DNA of 64,000 bases from Butyricimonas synergistica DSM 23225 (lineage in GTDB: Bacteria; Bacteroidota; Bacteroidia; Bacteroidales; Marinifilaceae): the NCBI RefSeq assembly GCF_000379665.1, contig NZ_KB903372.1, forward strand, positions 822-64,821, read 5' to 3'. A program made the position numbers and the translations under genes. Below the pieces are notes generated by a model that saw only the letters and a list, made by a program, of their open reading frames with translations, was not told the DNA's origin and did not search any database. Position 1 is the first letter of the stretch. Each line of letters opens with the position of its first letter. This document shows, piece after piece, positions 1 to 9,748 of the stretch.

Positions 1-182
1 CGAAATTCCTCGTGTTGTTTTCCCTTGAACAACTTCTCGTATTTCGATTCTACTTTTTTAGCGGTAGAGTCTTGTTGTTCAGTTTTTGCTTTCTTCTTTT
101 TCTTCTTACCCCAGGCGTACAAGGGTTCCGTACACGGGAGCAAGAATAGTGATACAAGTAACAATACTAATCCTTTTTTCAT
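1..182 (-). CDS. Zinc-dependent metalloprotease, N-terminus only (cut by window edge)
   Basis: An open frame of 60 codons starts at an ATG at 182 and runs off the left edge. It begins with a lysine-led signal peptide (MKKGLVLLLVSLFLLPC), followed by a lysine-rich stretch and then YEKLFKGKQHEEF. A Lys-rich linker followed by a Y-E-K-x-F-K-G-K-x-H motif is, as I recall it, how the DUF5118/DUF5117/DUF4953 metalloproteases of Bacteroidota begin after their signal peptide. Two other members of that family are encoded at 27529-32327 behind another SusC/SusD set, which supports the call. It is the last gene of locus A visible here, 63 bases after the Mx1-like lipoprotein. The catalytic part lies outside the window, so activity cannot be judged. 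Confidence 0.6.
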   Translation of the reverse strand, partial: MKKGLVLLLVSLFLLPCTEPLYAWGKKKKKKAKTEQQDSTAKKVESKYEKLFKGKQHEEF

Positions 183-245
183 ACAACAGATTTCTAAATG
201 TTAATCAATAATCTATATTTTATCGTTCTAAAATAAAAACGCACC

Positions 246-1145
246 TCACTTATTACCAATCGCTTGTAAATCTATGTTATACTCATTTTTAAAATAAGCA
301 ATCAATATCGCATACTTTTCACGAATCAACCCGTGAACATCTTTATTCGGATGCAGAATTCCTTTCATGGTAGGTTTATCTTCATAAGCATCCGGCTCCG
401 CCCTCAAATAATCATACGAATATTGCACTACCGCAGCGATATATTCCTTCCAGTCATATTCAGCATCTACCTGTCCTTCTTTCAAAAAACCTTGTTCATA
501 CATACTATATCCATCCACATATCCCCCATAAGTAGATACTTTCGTAAATTCCTCTGAGATTCCTATCATTTTCCGATCCAACAAACGTTCCAAAAAAGCC
601 GTGTTTACATCATTTTTAAATGATGTTTTGGCAGCCTTCGAGAATGCCTCAACCTCCTGGCATCCCCAATTCACGGCAAGATTATCAAATCCGGAATAAA
701 CATTCAATTGCTCGGTACTAACAGGCCATACCTTTACAGAACTACACAGTAACAACTTCATAGGCATACAGCGTTGTAACATCGTATCCGCATAAAATTG
801 GAAGAACAAATCTTCGACAAGAGCTAATTGTTTGCCGACATACGCTTCTTCTGCCGGGACCACTGTAATATTTCCCGAATAGGTATTCGTGTTTGAATTC
901 AAAACAGCTTCATCCCAATCCGTCCCGTTAAAATACACATCTTTCGGTTCAAACTTATACAATATATAAAAACCACATCGATCAAACCATTCTACAATAT
1001 TCTGGTCATAATCATGCGCCCCTTGAGGAAGGGTATATTTAAATTCCGGTTCACTTGTCGGTACAATAGGGTCTTCATCATAACATCCCAGCCAAAGCAC
1101 AACGCTCAATAATACAAATATCAATCTATATCTCATAACATTCAT
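246..1145 (-). CDS. Mx1-like surface lipoprotein without HExxH (SusD-associated)
   Basis: A 299-residue lipoprotein with its lipid-attachment Cys at residue 21 (lipobox LWLGC). It sits directly behind SusD, where Bacteroidota often encode a substrate-import-associated zinc metallohydrolase lipoprotein (Peptidase_Mx1 type). The C-terminal pattern (REKYAILIAYFKNEYNIDL) fits the end of that family. Where the family normally has a HEFxHxxxH-like zinc site, this protein reads FLERLLDRK (residues 184-192), so the histidines are missing. It is probably a binding or structural component of the import complex and not an enzyme. Similar HExxH-less proteins lie at 32440 and 45067. Family assignment is from remembered patterns, not a search. 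Confidence 0.65.
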   Translation of the reverse strand: MNVMRYRLIFVLLSVVLWLGCYDEDPIVPTSEPEFKYTLPQGAHDYDQNIVEWFDRCGFYILYKFEPKDVYFNGTDWDEAVLNSNTNTYSGNITVVPAEEAYVGKQLALVEDLFFQFYADTMLQRCMPMKLLLCSSVKVWPVSTEQLNVYSGFDNLAVNWGCQEVEAFSKAAKTSFKNDVNTAFLERLLDRKMIGISEEFTKVSTYGGYVDGYSMYEQGFLKEGQVDAEYDWKEYIAAVVQYSYDYLRAEPDAYEDKPTMKGILHPNKDVHGLIREKYAILIAYFKNEYNIDLQAIGNK

Positions 1146-1161
1146 ATTTTAATATTCAACA

Positions 1162-2643
1162 TCAAGGATTTTGTTCCAATTCCCGATTATACTCCAAAAC
1201 TTGCTGGGGAATCGGCAAAACATAACGGGGAGAATTCGCTTGCAACGTAAATTTCTGTTCCTCTCCCAGATTTAAGAAATAAATATGCTCTAATTCCGGC
1301 ATCCCATACCGACGTAAATCAAACCAACGATGATTCCCCTCACCACATAATTCCCGACGGCGCTCTTCTTTATAAAAATTCAACAAAGCCTCCCCATCCT
1401 TATCCACAGGAATATAAGTAGTGGTCCGAGTATCATAACGATGTTCTCTCAGGAAATTCAAATCAGACAAAGCTTTTTCTCTAAACTCCTCGTTATCCGA
1501 AACAATATATTTATGAATATAAGCTTCAGCCCTATTCAAATACATTTCTGCGGTACGAATACCTAGACAACCGTCATTTCTATCTTTACAAACAATATCC
1601 GGGACACGTTTAAAAGACATCGAAATAAAGTCAAAAGAATTGTAGTCCGTGTAATTTGTAAAATAAGTATTATACCGCAAGTCCAACACCTTACCGGCAG
1701 GAGAAACTTCATACAACCTCAATAAATCATCAGAAGCACTGTATGGACTTGCCGCCAAAGCACGCATATTAGCATAACCGTTTTCCGCCCGATACCAGAT
1801 AACCTCATCAAGCGTATTTTTATTATACACGCCCTCGGAAGAAGTATTATCATCAGGATTCCTAAACATGGCAAGCGTGAGTAAATTTGGTTTTACTTTC
1901 AACACCTCATCAGCATATTTCAAAGCATTATCCCAATCTTCCATGTAAAGGTACATTCTGGACAAGATCGCTTTAGCCGCGATATGATTCATTCTATGCA
2001 AGCTCTTGGCAAAATCATTTTCCTCCAACAAACGATTCCCTTCCAACAAATCCTGTTCAATCTGGCGATAAACCGTAGCAACACTCTCCCGGGGAAACAA
2101 TTCTTCCGTAACATCCATGTGTAATTTTAAAGGTACACCCAAATTTTTCTCGGGATCTCCGGCATTGTACGGTTGCCCGAAAAAATTCACGAGCATCAAA
2201 TAATAGAACCCTCTTAAAGTAAGCGCCTCTCCTCGCAGATTCTCCCGTCTAGTGTCATCCCCCCGAACTTTATCCAAATAATCCAAAACCACATTACATC
2301 CTTTAATCTTCCGGTAAGGCAATTCCCAATAACTTACAATATTTCCGCCACCACCTTCATCAAACATATCTTTTTGCCAACCAAATTTCCAACGTTCTCT
2401 CTCAAGTTTCGTTTTATCATCCGGGTAGTAAATAGAAGCCCCCCGACACTGGATATCATCGGTAAAAATATCTGTAATACCCAAAAGATAATCCGTATAA
2501 AGTTCAGTATAAGCCTCTCCGTTCAACAATTGATCCATATCGTCTACCGTCGAAGGACGAATTTCGTCCTGACTCGATTCCTTCAGGAAGTCACTACATC
2601 CAAACAATCCCAAAGCAAACAGCAATATTATTATTCTTTTCAT
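1162..2643 (-). CDS. SusD/RagB-family outer membrane lipoprotein (locus A)
   Basis: A surface lipoprotein that caps the SusC barrel and captures substrate for import. The signal peptide ends in LFALGLFGC and the mature protein starts CSDFLKESSQ, a typical SusD beginning. TPR-like helices follow, and the C-terminal signature RRRELCGEGNHRWFDLRRYG is diagnostic of RagB/SusD. I start it at the ATG at 2643 because the codon before it is TTG. It lies 18 bases after the SusC stop and 16 bases before the Mx1-like lipoprotein, so the three are almost certainly co-transcribed. The ligand cannot be read from sequence; the neighbouring metalloprotease suggests peptide material (inference). Confidence 0.92.
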   Translation of the reverse strand: MKRIIILLFALGLFGCSDFLKESSQDEIRPSTVDDMDQLLNGEAYTELYTDYLLGITDIFTDDIQCRGASIYYPDDKTKLERERWKFGWQKDMFDEGGGGNIVSYWELPYRKIKGCNVVLDYLDKVRGDDTRRENLRGEALTLRGFYYLMLVNFFGQPYNAGDPEKNLGVPLKLHMDVTEELFPRESVATVYRQIEQDLLEGNRLLEENDFAKSLHRMNHIAAKAILSRMYLYMEDWDNALKYADEVLKVKPNLLTLAMFRNPDDNTSSEGVYNKNTLDEVIWYRAENGYANMRALAASPYSASDDLLRLYEVSPAGKVLDLRYNTYFTNYTDYNSFDFISMSFKRVPDIVCKDRNDGCLGIRTAEMYLNRAEAYIHKYIVSDNEEFREKALSDLNFLREHRYDTRTTTYIPVDKDGEALLNFYKEERRRELCGEGNHRWFDLRRYGMPELEHIYFLNLGEEQKFTLQANSPRYVLPIPQQVLEYNRELEQNP

Positions 2644-2661
2644 CAATCTCTAATTTACTTG

Positions 2662-5600
2662 TTAAAAACTCACGTTCACACTCAAGGAATAATTCCTTGA
2701 TAAAGGTTGATTACCACTTGCTACTTCCGGATCCCGTCCTTGAAAATCTTTACTTACAATCTGGAAAGGATTGCTAACCGTAAATGACACACTCACATCC
2801 TGTGCGTAACGAGAAATCAATCTCTGGGGTATATTGTAAGAAAGAGTAATATTATTACATCTCAAGTACCAGGCATCCACCACCCTGACATCAGAATAAG
2901 GATAAGCTTCATAAGGATAAAAAGATTTCCAATTCTGATAAAAAGGATAAGATGCCAAATTCGTCGTCGGGTGAGGCAATGAAGGAATGTTCGTGTGAGC
3001 CTCATCACCAGGCTCTCGCCAACGTTTTACCATTTCCGTGGACATATTTAAATATTCACTCGGAATCCGTCCCCTGGAATTCATTTCTTTGAAAGGAGAA
3101 GCCAAAAATTTTTGATTCCCCGTGCTCAAATAGAAATTGGCTGTCAATGTCAACGTTTTATACCGGAATGAGGTATTCAAACCCGCGGTAAAATCTGGAT
3201 CTAACTTTCCCGCATAAACCATATACCGGGTTGCATCTTCCCAGGCTGCCTCCGAATCACTTCCCGAAAGGTCAAATTCAGGAGCCCCGTTTTCAGGGTT
3301 CAACCCGGAGAAACGGAATGCCCAAAAACTAGACATGGCATACCCTTCCTTGTTCAATTCTCCCGACACAGCCTCTTTCCAATCTCCCGTAGGCTCCAAA
3401 GAACTCTTCAATTTATTGTACACTTGGGAAGTATTCATCCCCAACGACCAAACAAAATCCTTTGTCCGTACAGGCACCACGCTAACACTTAAATCCCAAC
3501 CGGAATTTGTCATATTCCCGCCATTAATAACCATAGAAGATACCCCGTTAGCATACGGCACCTTACGCTCCGTGATCATATCTACCGTACGTTTGTAGTA
3601 ATACTCGAACGTTCCGTTTATCTTGCTCTTGAACAAACTAAAATCAATACCCAAGTTCAAGCTTTTATTCTTTTCCCATTTCAAATGAGGAGCAGGCAAA
3701 CTTTTAATACTTAACTTCAAATCATCGCTACCGCTTAATTCATCCACGGGTACAAATTTCGCAATCAGCTCCGGTCCCACATTCTCCGCAACATTTCCTT
3801 GAAAACCATAAGATGCCCGAATACTTACATCATTCAATATATCCTGATTTTCCAACCAGTGCTCCCGGGAAACATTCCAACGCACACCCACGGACCAAAC
3901 GGGTTGGTATCTGGCACTTTTATCCTGCCCAAAACGATTGGAGGCATCCACACGAATACTTGCATTCACCGCGTAACGCTCGTCAAACATATAACTCATA
4001 TTGCCATAAAAAGACAAGTAATTCGCTGTCCGGTCCGTGATCGAGGGACTCGTTCTCACCAGTTTATTCTTTTCCCCCTTCTCGCCTATCGTGATCGGCA
4101 CCTGGGCAAACGACTTGCCCCGGTCAGGCATATAACCGTAATTCTTTTGAGTATAACCGTCATACTTGTTACTTCGGGATTCTTGTCCCAGCATAACACT
4201 AACAGCATGCTTCCCGAAATTATTAATATATTCCAATTGATTACGCCAAGTATAATTGTCATTCCTACTCTCAACGACATTTAATAATCCTCCCACGGGT
4301 AAAGGCGAATTTTTGTACTGAATATCCTCGGAACCGTAAGCTCCAAATTCATACTCTCTTATTGCAGTAATATAATTAGATTCTTCCGTGTACCATGATT
4401 CACCTAGAGAAGAAGAATGATTATATCCCAAGGTAGAAGACAGTGTCAACCCGCCAACAATATTCCAACGTACACTTAGATTACTATTCACACTACTTGT
4501 TGTATTTTCATTGCCGCTATTATTCAGTTCATGGACAATATTATACAAGTAATTATTTTCCCCTTTCGGGTAAAAATACAGACTTCCATCCTCGTTATAA
4601 CAAGGAATAGCCCGATTGGTGGTACTTGCGTACGTATAAGGATCAACACTCGCAAAACCGGTTGTTTTCACCACACTACCAGCTAACCCGGCATTCAATG
4701 TCACACGATTCCATAAAGTTGAAGTAACATTAAAACTTCCATTGTACTGTTCCAGTCCATTCCCCTTAGCCGTATTTTCACTTCGATTAATACCCAAGGA
4801 TGCCCGGTAAGTAGATTTTTCATTTCCTCCCGAGATACTAATATTGTGGCTATGGCTAAACGGAGTCCTGAACAAAATATCAAACCAATCCGTGTTCATC
4901 GCTTCAAGTTTCTTGGCTTGCGTGTTAAATTCGTCATAACTAATCTCTCGTCTTTTATAAGCCAATGCCAAAGCCATATACCCAATCGGATCCTCCAGCT
5001 CCACGATACATCCCCGTTCATACGCCTCCCGGGAAACACCAACACGTTGCTGTGAATTCATCAATTCCATGTTCTTGTAGCTCATTTTCGCGCTCATCGA
5101 GAAATTTCCGCTATAATTCACGGACATTCTACCCCGTTCTCCTTTTTTCGTCGTGATTACAATCACCCCGTTAGCAGCCTTCACCCCATAGATTGCGGTT
5201 GACGAAGCATCTTTCAAAACGACGATATTATCAATATCGCTAGGATTCAACCAAGCAATAGCCCCTCCCACGAAATTCTTAATCATATCCATATTATCGT
5301 CACCGATATCCGTTAATTGTGCCGCATTAAAAGGTAACGGGTCTTCCTGAATAATCCCGTCCACAACCCATACCGGTTCCGGGTTTCCTAACAAAGTCGA
5401 AGTTCCACGCACTCTCACCTTTTGGCGGGTACCCGTCAAACCGCTTTGGTTAATCACCATCATCCCCGGCAATTTACCTTGTAATGCTTGTTCTAACGTT
5501 TGTGTCCCGTTTACCACCAGGTCACTCCCCTTTATACTACTGGTCGAACCCGTCATCCCCCGTTTCTTCACCGCCTGATAACCTGTAACCACAACCTCTT

Positions 5601-6225
5601 CCACTTGTTGCACATCCTCACTCATCACCACATCTATCGTATCCCGCCCCACGTATTTCACCTCCACGGTTTTCATTCCAAGGAAAGAAAAAATCAATAC
5701 AGAACTATCTTTAGGAATTCCTATTTCATAGAATCCATTAACATTTGTAGTAGTCCCGACAGTAGTCCCTTTCAAACGAATAGCCACTCCCGACAAGGGT
5801 TGATTCTCCTTGTCCTTCACCACTCCTTTAACATACGCGAGCACCTTCTTGTCTTTTTTCTGCTCTTCTTTCAATACAATAATAAACTTTCCCTCAATCC
5901 TATACGACAGACCGTTTACTTTCAACGTTTTGTCTAAAAGATCTTTTAAATCAATCTCCCCGAAATCAGCTCGAACCACTGTTTGCAAATCTACAACGCC
6001 ATTATTATACATAGCCACAAAACCAATTTGGGAACGGATCTCCTGAAATAATTTATCATACGTGATTTTTTTGAAATTCATCTGCATTTTGTTTTGGCTT
6101 AATCCCGAAGAATAACCACCCAGTACAAAAAGCAACTGCATGACCGTAATCATCATTATGGTCAAAAAAGTTCTACCCGTTCGTTTTTTTACAAAAACGA
6201 AAGTTCTCCAACATTGTTTTTCCAT
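2662..6225 (-). CDS. SusC/RagA-family TonB-dependent transporter with STN domain (locus A)
   Basis: A 1187-residue outer membrane transporter that imports a substrate using TonB energy. After the signal sequence comes an STN domain (about residues 45-120), the part that contacts an anti-sigma factor. A carboxypeptidase-like beta-sandwich follows (about 130-215, with GTTVGTTTNVNGFYEI), then the plug with SusC signatures (EEVVVTGYQ, VWVVDGIIQ, LKDASSTAIYGVKAANGVI) and the barrel ending in the usual aromatic (VNVSF). The STN domain plus the upstream sigma/FecR pair mark it as a signalling transporter. The plug region (DDNMDMIKNFVGGAIAWLNP) differs most from the other three copies in the window. 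Confidence 0.95.
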   Translation of the reverse strand: MEKQCWRTFVFVKKRTGRTFLTIMMITVMQLLFVLGGYSSGLSQNKMQMNFKKITYDKLFQEIRSQIGFVAMYNNGVVDLQTVVRADFGEIDLKDLLDKTLKVNGLSYRIEGKFIIVLKEEQKKDKKVLAYVKGVVKDKENQPLSGVAIRLKGTTVGTTTNVNGFYEIGIPKDSSVLIFSFLGMKTVEVKYVGRDTIDVVMSEDVQQVEEVVVTGYQAVKKRGMTGSTSSIKGSDLVVNGTQTLEQALQGKLPGMMVINQSGLTGTRQKVRVRGTSTLLGNPEPVWVVDGIIQEDPLPFNAAQLTDIGDDNMDMIKNFVGGAIAWLNPSDIDNIVVLKDASSTAIYGVKAANGVIVITTKKGERGRMSVNYSGNFSMSAKMSYKNMELMNSQQRVGVSREAYERGCIVELEDPIGYMALALAYKRREISYDEFNTQAKKLEAMNTDWFDILFRTPFSHSHNISISGGNEKSTYRASLGINRSENTAKGNGLEQYNGSFNVTSTLWNRVTLNAGLAGSVVKTTGFASVDPYTYASTTNRAIPCYNEDGSLYFYPKGENNYLYNIVHELNNSGNENTTSSVNSNLSVRWNIVGGLTLSSTLGYNHSSSLGESWYTEESNYITAIREYEFGAYGSEDIQYKNSPLPVGGLLNVVESRNDNYTWRNQLEYINNFGKHAVSVMLGQESRSNKYDGYTQKNYGYMPDRGKSFAQVPITIGEKGEKNKLVRTSPSITDRTANYLSFYGNMSYMFDERYAVNASIRVDASNRFGQDKSARYQPVWSVGVRWNVSREHWLENQDILNDVSIRASYGFQGNVAENVGPELIAKFVPVDELSGSDDLKLSIKSLPAPHLKWEKNKSLNLGIDFSLFKSKINGTFEYYYKRTVDMITERKVPYANGVSSMVINGGNMTNSGWDLSVSVVPVRTKDFVWSLGMNTSQVYNKLKSSLEPTGDWKEAVSGELNKEGYAMSSFWAFRFSGLNPENGAPEFDLSGSDSEAAWEDATRYMVYAGKLDPDFTAGLNTSFRYKTLTLTANFYLSTGNQKFLASPFKEMNSRGRIPSEYLNMSTEMVKRWREPGDEAHTNIPSLPHPTTNLASYPFYQNWKSFYPYEAYPYSDVRVVDAWYLRCNNITLSYNIPQRLISRYAQDVSVSFTVSNPFQIVSKDFQGRDPEVASGNQPLSRNYSLSVNVSF

Positions 6226-6252
6226 AAATTTTAATTTTCAATTAACACTTTC

Positions 6253-6283
6253 AAAAAACTCTAGCTATTACAAATAGACTAGA
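6253..6283 (-). promoter_or_regulatory. Terminator-like hairpin between fecR and susC (locus A)
   Basis: TCTAGCTATT at 6260-6269 pairs with AATAG-A-CTAGA ending at 6283, giving about ten base pairs with one bulged A. On the transcribed minus strand it is followed by six U (plus-strand A at 6253-6258). It lies in the 72-base gap between the FecR stop and the SusC start. It could be a partial terminator or attenuator that sets regulator and transporter levels differently. Confidence 0.5.
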
Positions 6284-6297
6284 TTGTTTTCACTACA

Positions 6298-7497
6298 CTA
6301 CAAACTCAACTTTTTATCTAGATAAACCATTTTGTTTTCCATCCTACATTTCACATTCGACGTCATCTCTATAAAATCCAGCATGAATTTTAAAGATTGG
6401 GCACGTTCGACAGCCCCGGTAAAACGAATTGCACGAATAGCTTCATCCGTGAAAGAAAACTCCACGTCATACCAACGCGTTAGCTGTTTTACCAACTGTT
6501 CCAATGGCATATTCACGAAATCAAACATCCCGGATTTCCAGGAAACGATCAAATTCACGGGCACTTGTTGTTTCATCAACGATTTCCCTTCTATATCCCA
6601 AACCGCCTGCCAACCGGGGCTCAACATTTCCCGTCCCGTCGCCGCATTTACTTGCACCTTCCCGGTTTCCAAGGTTACGACTGAAACATTTTCGTCCCGA
6701 TAAGCCATTACGTTAAATGATGTCCCAAGAACCTTCATATCTAAATCTTTTGCATGAACAATAAACGGACAAGCCTCATTCTTCGCCACTTCGAAATATC
6801 CCTCTCCCACGATCTCCACCTCCCGGGTTGCCCCCGTGAAACGCACCGGATATTTTAACTCGGTTTCCGAATTCAGCCAAACTTTAGTTCCGTCCGACAA
6901 AGTCAAAATATATTCACCTCCCCGGGGAACGATCAACGTATTATACTCAACTGCTTCCCCGAAAACTCTCCCCGACAAAGAATCCTCTTTCGCCATATAG
7001 CACAATCCCGCTCCCACGCTATGCTCAACACTTACCCTGTCCATTTTTAATACAAAAGAAGAATCCTTGTGAATAACCATCCTCTTCCCGTTATCCAAAA
7101 GCAAGGTTATATCGGAATGCCCGCCCAATATCTGAGATGCCCCGTTTTTTTCAATATACTCTTGTTTTTCCGGGAACCAAAACATGGTTGAAAACAATAA
7201 CAAGCAGGCAGCAACCGCTCCACTCCAGAGATACAATCTTTGAGATATTCTCCTTCCTCGTTTTTCCCGCATGGGCAAACGAGATAATATTTTTTCTTCT
7301 GCCCGGGTTAAATTTATACGATTATATTTTTCCGCGTAACTCACGCGATAAAGTAACCGGAATAATTGTTTCAAACGCTTCTCGTTGGCAGGCTCCTCTT
7401 TCAACCATGCAGCAATATCTTCTTCTTGCCTTGAAGAAAATTTCCCACCCCAAAATTCCAAGAGGCTCCGGTATATTTCATCGTATTTCTTTTTCAT
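6298..7497 (-). CDS. FecR-family anti-sigma factor (locus A)
   Basis: A 399-residue inner membrane anti-sigma protein. The cytoplasmic part (about 1-87) binds the sigma factor, one transmembrane segment spans about 88-107, and the periplasmic part holds the FecR domain (motifs VPRGGEYILTLSDGTKVWLN and EGYFEVAKN, then KVLGTSFNV) and a C-terminal DUF4974 domain (RWYDVEFSF, IRFTGAVER). It is encoded between its sigma factor and the STN-bearing SusC it should sense. In this family, substrate-loaded SusC signals to FecR and frees the sigma factor. Confidence 0.93.
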   Translation of the reverse strand: MKKKYDEIYRSLLEFWGGKFSSRQEEDIAAWLKEEPANEKRLKQLFRLLYRVSYAEKYNRINLTRAEEKILSRLPMREKRGRRISQRLYLWSGAVAACLLLFSTMFWFPEKQEYIEKNGASQILGGHSDITLLLDNGKRMVIHKDSSFVLKMDRVSVEHSVGAGLCYMAKEDSLSGRVFGEAVEYNTLIVPRGGEYILTLSDGTKVWLNSETELKYPVRFTGATREVEIVGEGYFEVAKNEACPFIVHAKDLDMKVLGTSFNVMAYRDENVSVVTLETGKVQVNAATGREMLSPGWQAVWDIEGKSLMKQQVPVNLIVSWKSGMFDFVNMPLEQLVKQLTRWYDVEFSFTDEAIRAIRFTGAVERAQSLKFMLDFIEMTSNVKCRMENKMVYLDKKLSL

Positions 7498-7566
7498 CTG
7501 TTCTTACGGACTTTTATCCATTAAACAGATATTTCAAAAAAAAGGGTGACTCAAATACGACTTTTT

Positions 7567-8145
7567 TTAATCAAACGAAAAATTTCCAAGTAAAAAAAGG
7601 AACACGAGAAGATCTTTTCGATCTCCCAAATCGTCGCGTAACTGTTTCATTCCCTTCCTTAGTGAAGTTTTGACTGTATTAATTGAAATTCCAAATCGCT
7701 CTGCAGTTTCCGCGTAAGAATAATTTTCACAAACCACGCTATAAACGATTTCTCTCATACGCTGGGGTAATTTATTCAATGCCTCGCGTACCAGTTGAAC
7801 TGTTCTCTCGTCCAATCTCTCGGCTTCATGAAAAGCGATATCTAAATGGGAAGGAGATATTCTTTCCGTCTGAATGCCACGGTGTTCTAGTATATTAAAA
7901 CAAGCATTTCGGCTTATCGTGAACAAATAGGTTGACAAAGCTTTCGCGTGTATCCCATCAAACAGACGATTTTCCCAAAGCTTGATAAACTGCTCCTGCA
8001 CGATATCCTCGGATTCAGACAAATTATGCATAAATCCGTCAACAAAAAGAACTAAAGAACGGTAATAACGTCGCAGTAAAAACTTCATACCGTCCCGTTC
8101 CCCGGACTTTAGCATTCTCAATATGTCTGCATCATCATGTATCAC
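7567..8145 (-). CDS. FecI-type ECF sigma factor (locus A)
   Basis: An ECF sigma-70 factor with region 2 (FMHNLSESEDIVQEQFIKLWE) and region 4 (LPQRMREIVYSVV, then the helix-turn-helix YAETAERFGISINTVKTSL). The open frame extends up to an ATG at 8232, but the first 29 residues are not sigma-like. I favour the GTG at 8145, giving IHDDADILRMLKSGE, the usual beginning; the start is uncertain. The C-terminus is a short hydrophobic tail (LLVFLFLLGNF), as in the other three sigma factors here. It should transcribe the susCD genes downstream under FecR control. Confidence 0.88.
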   Translation of the reverse strand: MIHDDADILRMLKSGERDGMKFLLRRYYRSLVLFVDGFMHNLSESEDIVQEQFIKLWENRLFDGIHAKALSTYLFTISRNACFNILEHRGIQTERISPSHLDIAFHEAERLDERTVQLVREALNKLPQRMREIVYSVVCENYSYAETAERFGISINTVKTSLRKGMKQLRDDLGDRKDLLVFLFLLGNFSFD

Positions 8146-8237
8146 GTATCCCCTTTTTAGTGATGAAACAAAAATAATAATATTCCTTGTAAGTTCAAAA
8201 ACCTTCTCTTGTATACGTGCACAAACCTCCACCAGTT

Positions 8238-8270
8238 AAAAAAAAGACCCCGTCGAATCCGACAGGGGTC
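8238..8270 (-). terminator. Rho-independent terminator after the OmpA-family gene
   Basis: On the minus strand a GC-rich hairpin (GACCCC...GGGGTC arms, 8246-8270) is followed by eight T (plus-strand A at 8238-8245). It lies 24 bases after the stop of the OmpA-family gene and separates it from the sigma gene of locus A on the same strand. Confidence 0.85.
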
Positions 8271-8293
8271 CCTCTTTAAAATCACACAGTATC

Positions 8294-9400
8294 TTATTTG
8301 ATAATCTCAACAAGAACGCAACGATTCCATTCATCTTTGTCATAACGGGAACTAACACCTTTATGATCCTTAACAACGCGCTGCTTGCTTATTCCATATT
8401 TGTTGATAAACATATCCGCAACGGCATTTACTCGTTTTTCAGAGATAATCATATTTGCTTTCTGCGTTCCGCGTTTATCAGCGTAACCGGTTAAACGAAT
8501 ACGCACATCAGGATTCTCTTTCAGGAATTGTGCTAAATTATAAATACCCACTTCTTGGGTTGCATCAATCTTATAGCTATTGAATGCGAAATTTATAGTA
8601 GTCGGCAGAGCCTTGTATTCGACATCGGTCTTAGTCGTCGGAACTTCTTGTTTTACAATTTTCACAACAGTATCCGGAGCTCTTCTCAACAACTCTTGGA
8701 TCTGGGCTTCTTGTGCTTTTGTCAAAGTTTGAAGCTCTGCATATTGCTTGTGGCTAACAGCTTTCTTGAAAGAACGGTTTTTGAATCTATAGGTAACACC
8801 CACGCTCAACCCCATGATACCGTCATTGGGAAAACCACCGCGAGTCACAAGATCGTCATCCAAAATCATTCCGGAATATTCCAAATTCAAGTCAAAGCGT
8901 TCACACAAACGGAAACGAGCCTGAACACCGGCATTAATCGTGAAAGATTGGTCACTGCCAATAAACGCTCCCCCGATCCCGGCGAAAGGAACCAAATCAA
9001 AACAACGTTTCTCGTTATAACGTCCGAAAAAATTCAGCAACCCGAACATGAAATCTCCATGAACAGCTCCATAATGTTTATGCAACATGGTATTCCCGTT
9101 ATTCTGGAATCCGTGTAACGCACCTCCCTGACCTTGTACTCTCACTCCCCACCACGGTGCGAACCATTTACCGACAGACAATGCCGGCATAAAAGTCAAT
9201 CTATCCCCGAATTTAGCATCAGTAGAACCTTCCGCGTAAAGAGCTTGGGCACCAAAATTCAAAGAAACAAACCAATTATCCCAAAAATTATTGGTTTCAA
9301 AAGATGTTTTGTAACCAGGTAAGTTTTTTTCTTGGCTAGATTGTGCAAAAGTTGAAATGCACAACACCAACATGCATACAAACAATAAATTCTTTTTCAT
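8294..9400 (-). CDS. OmpA-family outer membrane protein
   Basis: A 368-residue outer membrane protein starting at the ATG at 9400, which gives a clean signal peptide (MKKNLLFVCMLVLCISTFAQ); an upstream in-frame ATG at 9448 would add an unlikely leader. Residues about 35-215 look like an eight-stranded barrel (FVSLNFGAQALYAEG, GVSVGVTYRF-type strands). The C-terminal OmpA domain has FAFNSYKID and LTGYADKRGTQKANMIIS with the Asp/Arg pair that binds peptidoglycan. It anchors the outer membrane to the cell wall. It is a single-gene unit with its own terminator, between the fimbrial operon and locus A. Confidence 0.9.
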   Translation of the reverse strand: MKKNLLFVCMLVLCISTFAQSSQEKNLPGYKTSFETNNFWDNWFVSLNFGAQALYAEGSTDAKFGDRLTFMPALSVGKWFAPWWGVRVQGQGGALHGFQNNGNTMLHKHYGAVHGDFMFGLLNFFGRYNEKRCFDLVPFAGIGGAFIGSDQSFTINAGVQARFRLCERFDLNLEYSGMILDDDLVTRGGFPNDGIMGLSVGVTYRFKNRSFKKAVSHKQYAELQTLTKAQEAQIQELLRRAPDTVVKIVKQEVPTTKTDVEYKALPTTINFAFNSYKIDATQEVGIYNLAQFLKENPDVRIRLTGYADKRGTQKANMIISEKRVNAVADMFINKYGISKQRVVKDHKGVSSRYDKDEWNRCVLVEIIK

Positions 9401-9748
9401 TTTCAAAATAATTAAAATGTTTATTCGTGTAACAATCCTCATATACAAAATTGAAAAAACATCGCAAAATTAATAAAATTCACGCACAACACAACAAACA
9501 AATAAACATACCTTTGAAAGGCACCTTTAGTTAACTGAGCGTTTTGTAAGTTACAAAACACTCAATTGGGAATTTACACCCATGAGCTTTCATTTTGCCA
9601 TAAACACACCCCAAAGTCTGTCCATAAAGTCACATACATCACAAAATTACGCGCAATTACACTGATAATCACCAATTTGTACATTGCTTGACTTTATAGA
9701 AATTAGGAATTAAAAGGCGTGTTTTGATACACTTCCCCGCATAATTAT
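9401..9748. other. Intergenic region with an imperfect palindrome
   Basis: No gene is visible. A 29-base imperfect palindrome lies at 9536-9564 (TGAG-c-GTTTTGTAA / TTACAAAAC-a-CTCA), and CCTTTGAAAGG at 9511-9521 is a small perfect one. Neither has a T-tract on the minus strand, so they are weak terminator candidates for the fimbrial operon that ends at 9749. A TAATTTTG box on the minus strand (9465-9472) may belong to the OmpA-gene promoter, but its upstream element is poor. Confidence 0.4.
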
